Assembly (NCBI GenBank): GCA_023260935.1
Contig: JALQTL010000415.1
Location: forward strand, 1 to 5,671
Length of the DNA: 5,671 bases
DNA from: Paracoccaceae bacterium
Lineage (GTDB): Bacteria; Pseudomonadota; Alphaproteobacteria; Rhodobacterales; Rhodobacteraceae
Direction of reading: 5' to 3'
Shown here: one piece after another, positions 1-5,671 of the stretch
How the letters are laid out: each line of letters begins with the position of its first letter
Position numbering within the stretch: the first letter of the stretch is position 1
Translations under genes and position numbers: made by a program
The notes under the pieces: generated by a model
Told to the model about the DNA's origin: nothing
What the model saw: the letters and a program-made list of their open reading frames with translations, nothing else
The model's database searches: none

Positions 1-330
1 AGCAATCTAACCCTCCCACACTACAGAAGAAATTGTGACTCCCGCGTGCGCGTTTGAGCCTTCAGGGCCGCGCGGAAGTGCCTGTCCCAGGCTCGCTTGT
101 GGGCTATCGCAGAGGCCTAAGCTTTCGCTGCCCGCAAGATTTCTGTGCCTGCCGAAATTTTGAGCAAACCAGGAAAGCTTACGCCCATCGAAAATGAAAC
201 CGTCTGGCTTTGCGTCGACTGGCCGGCGCCGTCGTAGGCGATCGCATGCGCCTGGTACAACTGCGTCGACGTCTGTCCCGGATCGGTGTGACCGGCTGGC
301 ATTAGGCGCAGGCCCCCAAGGCGCAGGTCG
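1..330. other. Segment without a confident gene, downstream of the methyltransferase
   Basis: No intact gene is recognisable here. The segment looks different from the rest of the window: it has more A/T runs (for example around positions 25-40 and 160-205) and stop codons in most frames. It carries two short direct repeats: the 9-mer aggcgcagg at 304-312 and 319-327, and tgcgtcgac at 211-219 and 262-270. I see no intrinsic terminator for the gene ending at 331, no tRNA and no transposon ends. The only protein-like signal is the minus-strand reading frame described separately at 117-302. The rest could be decayed coding sequence or the distal part of an intergenic region running past the left edge. 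Confidence 0.5.
117..302 (-). pseudogene. Possible remnant of an Ig-like/surface-protein domain
   Basis: A 61-codon minus-strand frame, ending in TAG at 117-119. Its middle reads LYQAHAIAYDGAGQSTQSQ, followed by TVSFS. This resembles the last beta strands of bacterial Ig-like or fibronectin-like repeats, which often read YxxxAxAxDxAGNxSxSxxVxxxV. Codons over that stretch have mostly G or C in the third position, as in the real genes here. After about position 185 the codons become mixed, as if the coding part ended there. The frame stays open upstream of the ATG into the 3' end of the methyltransferase gene, so the ATG is probably not a true start, and there is no clear ribosome binding site. 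No complete domain, signal peptide or catalytic motif is visible. It may be a decayed 3' gene fragment, a small real gene, or chance. Confidence 0.22.
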
Positions 331-1002
331 CTAGTGCCAGTCCCAGTTGATGACGGGCCGGGTCATGCCTCTGGTCCGGGCCTTCAGCGCCCGGGTGCGC
401 CCTGCAAGGCTGCGCACAACGCGTTCATGCGATTCGATGAACATGCGGTTGACGCGCGACAGCGCGGGAGAGGTCAAGAGCGCCTCCATCAGCGGCACCT
501 CGGCGCCTTCGATATCGATCTTCAAAAGCGCCACATCGCGGTTCAGATCGGCCAGAAAGGCGGGGAAATCCATCACCTCGACCTGAACGGCCTTGCCTTC
601 GTCCATCTTGTGCTTGTCGGCGAAGAGCGAGGACGAAGTGGTGCGCGCATCGGGCGAGGCGTCGAAATCGGTGCGCCGATAAAGCTTCAGCATGTCGGCC
701 CTGGCCCCGGCGGCAGCGGGGATCAGCCGCACATTGGGCCGCGCGCCTACCCGGGCGGTCAGCAGCGCAAAGGCATGCGGATCGGGTTCAAAGGCGATGA
801 CATCGGCGCCGGTATCGGCAAAACGCTGGGTAAAGACGCCGGCATTCGCGCCAAGGTCGATAACCAGATCGCCGGGGCCAAGCCGGGCGACGGCGGCATC
901 GAAATCGGCAAAGGCGGCCTTGCGGTTGCGGTTCTTGGCCCCGGTCAGCTTTGACCAGAGGTACAGGAGTTCGGTTTTCAGCGTTTCCATCATCTGCACC
1001 AC
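331..1002 (-). CDS. FkbM-family SAM-dependent methyltransferase
   Basis: This encodes a 223-residue class I methyltransferase of the FkbM type, expected in the cytoplasm. The SAM-binding motif I is VIDLGANAGVFT (residues 47-58, Asp49 and the Gly-rich loop). It is followed by the acidic FEPDP motif (71-75, Glu72 likely contacting the ribose) and the FkbM hallmark LLKIDIEGAE (159-168). The stretch FIESHE (188-193) and the NWDWH end match the usual C-terminus, so the protein looks full length. FkbM enzymes O-methylate hydroxyls on sugars, polyketides or other small molecules; the substrate here is unknown. The gene follows waaA after 79 bp on the same strand with no terminator between, so a surface glycan is a reasonable guess. 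The start is GTG at 1000-1002, favoured by a purine-rich site 6 nt upstream. Tandem ATGs at 991-993 and 988-990 are the alternatives. Confidence 0.9.
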   Translation of the reverse strand: MVQMMETLKTELLYLWSKLTGAKNRNRKAAFADFDAAVARLGPGDLVIDLGANAGVFTQRFADTGADVIAFEPDPHAFALLTARVGARPNVRLIPAAAGARADMLKLYRRTDFDASPDARTTSSSLFADKHKMDEGKAVQVEVMDFPAFLADLNRDVALLKIDIEGAEVPLMEALLTSPALSRVNRMFIESHERVVRSLAGRTRALKARTRGMTRPVINWDWH

Positions 1003-1008
1003 GTCATG

Positions 1009-1016
1009 CCCCCTTC
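1009..1016 (-). promoter_or_regulatory. Ribosome binding site deciding the methyltransferase start
   Basis: The minus strand reads GAAGGGGG here, 6 nt before the GTG at 1000-1002 but 15 nt before the first in-frame ATG (991-993). The spacing favours the GTG. An out-of-frame ATG at 1005-1007 lies only 1 nt from the site and would give a five-codon peptide ending at the tandem ATGs. Confidence 0.5.
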
Positions 1017-1081
1017 CCGCCCGTTGCCCCAGCCATGCGCAAGGCCGCGTGCTTTGTCCAGCCTGTTCGGGGCCGGAACCT

Positions 1082-2338
1082 TCACTGGCCCTTCAGGGCC
1101 GCCCCGATCAGGGCCGTGCTGGCCGCCAGCGCCTGCCCCTGCCCCGCCGCATGGCTGCGCGCGCGGTCGCCCTGCGCCTGCGCCGCTTTCCCCTGCAAAA
1201 GCCGGCCGACCGTGCGGGCCAGATCATCCCCGTCCTGCACGGTCAGCGCGCCGCCAGCTTCGATCATGCCGGCGAAGGCATCGGCGAAATTGCGAACATG
1301 CGGGCCGGTCAGCACCGCTTTGCCCAGTTGCGCAGGCTCAAACGGATTGTGCCCGCCTTCGGGGCCGAAGCTGCCGCCCAGAAAGACCACCGGGGAAAGC
1401 GCGAAGAGGGTGCCCAGCTCTCCCATCGTATCGGCCAGATAGATGGCGATTTCGGGCGTGATCGCCTGATCGGCCGAGCGTTGGGCCACCGCCAGACCCT
1501 GCGCGCGGGCGGCGGCCATGATCGCCCCGGCCCGGCGCGGGTGGCGGGGGGCCCAGATCAGCAAGGGGCGGTCGGGCGTGGCCGCAAGCGTGGCTTGCGC
1601 GGCAAGAACCGCCGCCTCATCCGCCGCATGGGTCGAGGCCGCGATCCAGACCGGGCGGGCGCCGATGGTGCTGGCAAGAAGGCCCGCCTCCATGGGGTCG
1701 ATCTTCAGCGGCGGGGCCGAAGCCTTCAGATCGCCGGTGACGTGGATACGCCCGGCCGGCAGGCCAAGGGCGCGCAGATCGGCGGCAACCGCTTCGGTCC
1801 GGCAGGTGACAAGGCGGAACGGGGCCAGCAGCGCGGCCATGCTGCGCGGCAGGCGGGCCCTTGTGCGCGAGGCGCGGGCATTCAGCAGGATCAGGGGCGT
1901 GCCTTGCGCGTGGCAGGCAAGGATCAGCCGGGGCCAGAGATCGGATTCGACGAAGATCCCGGCCATGGGTCGCCAGTGATCCAGAAACCCCTGCACCGCG
2001 GCGGGGGTATCCAGCGGGCAGAACTGGTGGATCGCCTCGGGCAGGGAGCGGGCCACCCAATCGGCCCCGGCTTGCGTGGTGGTGGTGACCAGAAGGGCCG
2101 CCCCTTGCGCCGAGGCAAGGGCCAGCGCCAGATCGCGGATCTGCGCCACCTCGCCAAGGCTGGCGGCGTGGAACCAGAGCACAGGCCCTTCAGGCCGGGG
2201 GTGCGAGGGCTGGCCAAGGCGTTCGGCAAAGCGGGCGGGATCGGCGCCCTGCCGGCGATGCGCCCGCCGGGACGCGCTGCGAAAAAGGCCCGGCAGCGCG
2301 CGGGTCAGCCCCAGCCACAGGCGCAAGGCACCTGTCAT
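1082..2338 (-). CDS. waaA: 3-deoxy-D-manno-octulosonic acid (Kdo) transferase
   Basis: WaaA (KdtA) is the GT-B fold glycosyltransferase of family GT30. It moves Kdo from CMP-Kdo onto the lipid A precursor at the cytoplasmic face of the inner membrane, starting the LPS core. The protein is 418 residues, normal for the family. A weakly hydrophobic, basic N-terminus (about 1-28) fits a membrane anchor. WFHAASLGEV (55-64) carries the catalytic glutamate, Glu63. Other family motifs are ESDLWP (131-136), NARAS (153-157), TGDLK (201-205), AASTH (233-237), PRHPRR (264-269), and in the CMP-Kdo site GGSFGPEGGHNPFEP (321-335). The ATG at 2336-2338 gives the expected N-terminus. It has only a weak ribosome binding site (GGGG 9 nt upstream), and metG ends 27 bp upstream, so translational coupling is plausible. 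Whether it adds one or two Kdo residues cannot be read from sequence. The usual partner lpxK is not next to it here. Confidence 0.97.
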   Translation of the reverse strand: MTGALRLWLGLTRALPGLFRSASRRAHRRQGADPARFAERLGQPSHPRPEGPVLWFHAASLGEVAQIRDLALALASAQGAALLVTTTTQAGADWVARSLPEAIHQFCPLDTPAAVQGFLDHWRPMAGIFVESDLWPRLILACHAQGTPLILLNARASRTRARLPRSMAALLAPFRLVTCRTEAVAADLRALGLPAGRIHVTGDLKASAPPLKIDPMEAGLLASTIGARPVWIAASTHAADEAAVLAAQATLAATPDRPLLIWAPRHPRRAGAIMAAARAQGLAVAQRSADQAITPEIAIYLADTMGELGTLFALSPVVFLGGSFGPEGGHNPFEPAQLGKAVLTGPHVRNFADAFAGMIEAGGALTVQDGDDLARTVGRLLQGKAAQAQGDRARSHAAGQGQALAASTALIGAALKGQ

Positions 2339-2365
2339 GAGCCAAGGCCCCGCAAGGGAAGGCGC

Positions 2366-4084
2366 TTATCCCCGGACGCCGGCAAAACGCGCCTGCCAGT
2401 CTGCCCGTTCCTCATCGGTGATCTTGCGGAACAGGTTTTCGGGCACGCTGAAGGCATGGCCCGGGGGCAGGTGGCGCAGCGCCTGCGGCAGGTCTTCGGG
2501 CCATGTCCAGTCATCGGACCCCATGGCCGCCATCATGGTGGCAGCGGCATCGGGGATGAAGGGGCGCGACAGGATCGCATAGACGCGGATCAGGTTCAGC
2601 GCGAGGCGGACCTGCGCCTGTGCCTGTTCGGGATCGGTTTTCACCACGCTCCACGGGGCGGCGGCTTGCAGGTATTCGTTGCCCGCCTCCCAGATCGCGC
2701 GCAGTTCGGCGGCGGCCTTGCGCACCTCCATCCCCTGCATCAGCGCCTCGTAATCGCGGATACGGGCGCCCAGTTCGGCGATCAGCGCGGTTTCCATCGG
2801 GCCGAAGTCACCCGCGGCGGGAACGGTCTCCCCGAATTTCGACCGGGCGAATTTGGTCACGCGGCTGACAAGGTTGCCCAGCACATCGGCCAGATCCTTG
2901 TTCACCGAGCCCTGAAAATTCTCCCATGTGAATTCGCTGTCCGAGGATTCGGGCGCATGGCTGAGAAGCCACCAGCGCCAGTAGTCAGAGGGCAGCACCT
3001 GCAACGCCTGATCCATGAACACCCCCCGCCCGCGCGAGGTGGAGAACTGGCCGCCGTCATAGTTGAGGTAATTGAAAGACTTGAGGTAATCGACCAGCTT
3101 CCACGGCTCGCCCGAGCCCAGAATGGTGGCGGGGAAGGAAAGGGTATGGAAGGGCACGTTGTCCTTGCCCATGAACTGATAATAGGTGACGTCATCGGCG
3201 CCCTTGTCGGTGCGCCACCAGCGTTCCCATGCGGCATCGTCAAGGCCGTTCGCATCGGCCCATTCGGCGGTGGCCGCGATATATTCGATGGGCGCATCGA
3301 CCCAGACATAGAAGACCTTGCCTTCCAACCCCGGCCAGGGCTGCTCGCCCTTTTTCACCGGGATGCCCCAGTGCAGATCGCGGGTGATGCCCCGGTCTTG
3401 CAGACCATCGCCATCATGCAGCCATTTCTTGGCAATCGACGTGGTCAGGATCGGCCAGTCGGTCTTTGAATCGATCCACGCCTCCAGCTTGTCCTTCAGC
3501 GCGCGCTGCATCAGGTAAAGGTGCTTGGTTTCCCGCAGTTCAAGGTTCTTGGACCCGGAAATGGTGGAATGCGGATCGATCAGATCGGTCGGATCAAGCT
3601 GCTTTGTGCAATTGTCGCACTGGTCGCCCCGGGCCGAGTCATAGCCGCAGTTCGGGCAGGTGCCTTCGACATAGCGGTCAGGCAGGAAGCGGCCGTCGTC
3701 GATGGAATAGATCATCTTTTCCGTCACTTCGCGGATCAGGCCGTTTTCGGCCAGCTTGCCTGCGAAATGCTGGGTCAGACGGTGGTTGCGCTGGCTGGAG
3801 GAACGGCCGAAGTGATCGAAGGAAAGCCGGAAGCCGCGGGCGATATCGGCCTGCACCTTGTGCATTTCGGCGCAGTAGACCTCGACCGGTTGGCCGGCCT
3901 TGGCGGCGGCAAGTTCGGCCGGGGTGCCGTGTTCGTCGGTGGCGCAGATGAACATCACCTCATGCCCCCTGCCCCGCATGTAGCGGGCGAAGAGATCGGC
4001 CGGAAGCTGGCTGCCGACCAGATTTCCAAGGTGCTTGATCCCGTTGATATAGGGGATGGCCGAGGTGATGAGTATCCGTGCCAT
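2366..4084 (-). CDS. metG: Methionyl-tRNA synthetase
   Basis: MetG charges tRNA-Met with methionine using ATP in the cytosol. The 572-residue protein starts with the class I catalytic core: SAIPYINGIKHLGN, with the HIGH-type motif HLGN at 18-21, then FICATDEHGTP (45-55). One zinc knuckle follows, Cys143-x2-Cys146-x9-Cys156-x2-Cys159. VFYVWVDAPIEYI (257-269) matches the methionine-pocket region. The KMSKS-equivalent is QFSTS (346-350), lacking both lysines. The helical anticodon-binding domain follows, with NKDLADVLGNLVSR (395-408). The protein ends without the C-terminal EMAP/Trbp111-like dimerisation domain present in E. coli MetG, so it is the short type. The ATG at 4082-4084 gives the classic N-terminus and follows an AAGAGG site. 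An intrinsic terminator separates it from katG, so it should have its own promoter in the 87 bp between, though none is obvious. It is probably the first gene of a metG-waaA-methyltransferase unit. Confidence 0.98.
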   Translation of the reverse strand: MARILITSAIPYINGIKHLGNLVGSQLPADLFARYMRGRGHEVMFICATDEHGTPAELAAAKAGQPVEVYCAEMHKVQADIARGFRLSFDHFGRSSSQRNHRLTQHFAGKLAENGLIREVTEKMIYSIDDGRFLPDRYVEGTCPNCGYDSARGDQCDNCTKQLDPTDLIDPHSTISGSKNLELRETKHLYLMQRALKDKLEAWIDSKTDWPILTTSIAKKWLHDGDGLQDRGITRDLHWGIPVKKGEQPWPGLEGKVFYVWVDAPIEYIAATAEWADANGLDDAAWERWWRTDKGADDVTYYQFMGKDNVPFHTLSFPATILGSGEPWKLVDYLKSFNYLNYDGGQFSTSRGRGVFMDQALQVLPSDYWRWWLLSHAPESSDSEFTWENFQGSVNKDLADVLGNLVSRVTKFARSKFGETVPAAGDFGPMETALIAELGARIRDYEALMQGMEVRKAAAELRAIWEAGNEYLQAAAPWSVVKTDPEQAQAQVRLALNLIRVYAILSRPFIPDAAATMMAAMGSDDWTWPEDLPQALRHLPPGHAFSVPENLFRKITDEERADWQARFAGVRG

Positions 4085-4089
4085 GGGGG

Positions 4090-4095
4090 CCTCTT
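4090..4095 (-). promoter_or_regulatory. metG ribosome binding site
   Basis: The minus strand reads AAGAGG, then five C residues, then the ATG at 4082-4084. The spacing is slightly short but acceptable and supports this start. Confidence 0.55.
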
Positions 4096-4104
4096 GTGCG
4101 TGCT

Positions 4105-4165
4105 GCCGCCCCTTTAGCGCGTCTTGGCCCGCCGTTCCAGACCATGCTGCGGGAGAAGGGGCGGC
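4105..4165 (-). repeat. 10-bp perfect inverted repeat in the metG leader
   Basis: On the plus strand gccgcccctt (4105-4114) and aaggggcggc (4156-4165) are exact reverse complements, separated by 41 nt. In a metG transcript they would pair into a G/C-rich stem ending 9 nt before the ribosome binding site. The enclosed loop holds a smaller hairpin: on the minus strand GTCTGG and CCAAGAC pair with one bulged A around a 9-nt loop. No U run follows, so it is not an intrinsic terminator. It could be a leader RNA structure, a widely spaced operator, or chance in GC-rich DNA. A metG promoter within the 87 bp upstream of the gene is expected, but no good -35/-10 pair was found. Confidence 0.5.
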
Positions 4166-4171
4166 TCTGTG

Positions 4172-4217
4172 CGAAAGAAGAAAGGCCGCAGCCGGGCACC
4201 CCTGCCCCGCTGCGGCC
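4172..4217 (-). terminator. Rho-independent terminator of katG
   Basis: It lies 23 nt after the katG stop codon. The minus strand forms GGCCGCAGC (4217-4209) paired with GCTGCGGCC (4192-4184). One C·C mismatch in plus-strand letters follows, then an inner 5-bp GGGCA/TGCCC stem closes a 4-nt loop. The hairpin is followed at once by TTTCTTCTTTC (4183-4173), a slightly interrupted T tract. This is the strongest RNA-structure signal in the window and should isolate katG from metG. A shorter TTTT run lies on the other side (4220-4223), so weak bidirectional activity is possible. Confidence 0.88.
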
Positions 4218-4240
4218 CGTTTTCAACGGACTGATGCCGG

Positions 4241-5671
4241 TTACGCCAGATCGAAGCGGTCGGCGTTCATCACCTTGGTCCAGGCGGCCACGAAATCGGC
4301 CACGAACTTGCCCGCGTTATCGTCCTGGGCATAGACTTCGGCATAGGCGCGCAGGATGGAGTTCGAACCGAACACCAGATCGACGCGCGTGGCCGTCCAC
4401 TTCACCGCGCCGGATTTGCGGTCGGTGATGTGGTAGAGGTTGGCGCCCTTCGGCACCCACTTGTAGCTCATGTCCGTCAGGTTGACGAAGAAGTCGGTGG
4501 TCAGGGCGCCCTTGCGGTCGGTGAAGACGCCATGCTCGGTGCCGCCGTGGTTGGTGCCAATCACCCGCATGCCGCCGACCAGACAGGTCATTTCGGCCGC
4601 CGTCAGCCCCATCAGCTGGGTGCGGTCCAGCATCAGCTCTTCGGCCGAAACCACATAATCCTTCTTCATCCAGTTGCGATAGCCATCCGCGACGGGTTCC
4701 AGAACCGAGAAGGACGCGGCATCGGTCATCGCATCCGTGGCATCGCCACGGCCGGGGGCAAAGGGCACCGTCACGTCGAAACCGGCTGCCTTGGCGGCCT
4801 GTTCCACCCCCCAGTTCCCGGCCAGCACGATCACATCGGCCACCGAGGCGCCAGAGGCCGCCGCGATCGGTTCCAGCACCGACAGGACGCGGGCCAGACG
4901 GGCGGGTTCGTTGCCTTCCCAATCCTTTTGCGGGGCAAGCCGGATGCGGGCGCCATTGGCCCCGCCGCGCAGGTCAGACTGGCGGAAGGTGCGCGCCGAA
5001 TCCCATGCCGTTGCCACGGCATCGGCGACCGACAGGCCCGAGGCCGCGATCTTTGCCTTGACTGCCGCCACATCCCACCCGGTATTGCCGGCGGGAACCG
5101 GGTCTTGCCAGATCAGGTCTTCCTTGGGCGCATCGGGGCCGATGTAGCGGGTGTTCGGCCCCAGATCGCGGTGGGTCAGCTTGAACCATGCGCGGGCGAA
5201 GCAATCATCGAAATAGGCCGGGTCGGCCATGAACTTCTGGCAGATGGCGTTATAGACCGGGTCCACCTTCATGGCCATGTCGGCATCCGTCATCATCGGC
5301 ATGACGCGCTTGGTCGGGTCGGTCGTATCGACCGGCATGTCCTCTTCGCGGATGTTGATCGGGCGCCACTGGTTCGCGCCGGCGGGCGATTTGGTCAGTT
5401 CCCATTCATAGCCGAACAGCAGCTTGAAATAGCCCATGTCCCATTTCGTCGGGTGGGTCGTCCATGCGCCTTCGATGCCGCTGGTGATGGCATTGGTCGC
5501 CTTGCCGCCAAGGTTGGGGTTCATCCAGCCAAGGCCCTGATTTTCCAACCCGGCCGCTTCGGGTTCGGCACCCAGCGTGCTGGCATCGCCATTGCCATGC
5601 GCCTTGCCGACGGTGTGGCCACCGGCGGTCAGCGCCACGGTTTCCTCGTCATCCATCGCCATGCGGGCGAA
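4241..5671 (-). CDS. katG: Catalase-peroxidase KatG, 3' part (5' end outside window)
   Basis: KatG is a bifunctional haem enzyme that removes hydrogen peroxide by catalase and peroxidase activity. The window holds about 476 of the usual 720-740 residues. The frame runs open through the right edge, so the first ATG (5660-5662) is internal. Counting from it, in M. tuberculosis numbering: Met1 is the Met255 of the Met-Tyr-Trp adduct, His16 in AGGHTVGKAHG is the proximal haem ligand His270, and Trp67 and Asp128 match Trp321 and Asp381. Arg165 in THRD is the mobile Arg418. The rest of the catalytic domain runs to about residue 190 (IWQDPVPAG). The haem-free C-terminal domain follows and ends in the typical AAWTKVMNADRFDLA. 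The distal residues (Arg104, Trp107, His108, Tyr229) lie outside. The TVGK and MTDADMAMK wording resembles the E. coli-type subgroup. Upstream regulators such as oxyR cannot be seen. Confidence 0.98.
   Translation of the reverse strand, partial: FARMAMDDEETVALTAGGHTVGKAHGNGDASTLGAEPEAAGLENQGLGWMNPNLGGKATNAITSGIEGAWTTHPTKWDMGYFKLLFGYEWELTKSPAGANQWRPINIREEDMPVDTTDPTKRVMPMMTDADMAMKVDPVYNAICQKFMADPAYFDDCFARAWFKLTHRDLGPNTRYIGPDAPKEDLIWQDPVPAGNTGWDVAAVKAKIAASGLSVADAVATAWDSARTFRQSDLRGGANGARIRLAPQKDWEGNEPARLARVLSVLEPIAAASGASVADVIVLAGNWGVEQAAKAAGFDVTVPFAPGRGDATDAMTDAASFSVLEPVADGYRNWMKKDYVVSAEELMLDRTQLMGLTAAEMTCLVGGMRVIGTNHGGTEHGVFTDRKGALTTDFFVNLTDMSYKWVPKGANLYHITDRKSGAVKWTATRVDLVFGSNSILRAYAEVYAQDDNAGKFVADFVAAWTKVMNADRFDLA

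Noticed and set aside
59..71. A 13-bp sequence (ccttcagggccgc) repeated at 1090-1102 in the end of waaA
   Set aside because: About one 13-bp match is expected by chance in a GC-rich window of this size, and the flanks do not match, so it is not evidence of duplication.
194..334. A 46-codon plus-strand frame at the left edge
   Set aside because: It is short, Arg-rich, has no clear ribosome binding site and overlaps the minus-strand frame that looks more protein-like.
692..3469. A 925-codon open frame on the plus strand
   Set aside because: It lies antisense to the methyltransferase, waaA and metG, which are all clearly conserved. Its translation is rich in Arg, Gly, Ala and Pro with no recognisable domain. 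In GC-rich genes the complementary frame often lacks stops, so this is a shadow.
3521..4117. A 198-codon plus-strand frame opposite the 5' part of metG
   Set aside because: It is antisense to the most conserved part of metG, has no known motif, and is explained by the same GC-driven lack of stops.
4085..4171. A possible metG promoter with GCTAAA as a -10 element
   Set aside because: It matches the TATAAT consensus at only three positions, and the best -35 candidate (TGGTCT) is 20 nt away with three matches, too weak to report.
5600..5620. HTVGKAHG around the KatG proximal histidine, unlike the HTFGKTHG of many KatGs
   Set aside because: The Val form occurs in E. coli-type KatGs as I recall them, and the haem ligand and neighbouring key residues are intact, so this is normal family variation.

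Overview
The window is GC-rich, and all recognisable genes lie on the minus strand. They show the strong G/C third-position bias of a high-GC alphaproteobacterium. The style of the protein ends and signatures (the MetG FSTSRGRGVFMDQ stretch, the WaaA and KatG sequences, an FkbM-type protein ending in NWDWH) fits Rhodobacterales best. That placement rests on memory of these families, not on a search.

In transcription order (right to left) the layout is as follows. First comes the 3' two thirds of katG, catalase-peroxidase, cut by the right edge. A 156-bp gap follows, holding a well-formed intrinsic terminator for katG and then a 10-bp perfect inverted repeat in front of the metG ribosome binding site. 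Next is metG, methionyl-tRNA synthetase, complete. After 27 bp comes waaA (kdtA), Kdo transferase, complete. After another 79 bp comes a small FkbM-family SAM methyltransferase, complete, probably with a GTG start. Last is about 330 bp at the left edge with lower coding quality, which may hold a decayed fragment of an Ig-like or surface-protein domain.

katG is a separate unit (oxidative stress defence). metG, waaA and the methyltransferase run the same way, and I see no terminator between them, so they may form one transcript. waaA makes the Kdo–lipid A core of LPS. A neighbouring FkbM methyltransferase would fit a role in O-methylating a cell-surface sugar, but this is only context.

This is mostly an ordinary housekeeping region, and I found no convincing undescribed system. 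The points most worth a second look are the inverted repeat in the metG leader, the lysine-free KMSKS-equivalent of MetG, and the odd left-edge segment.
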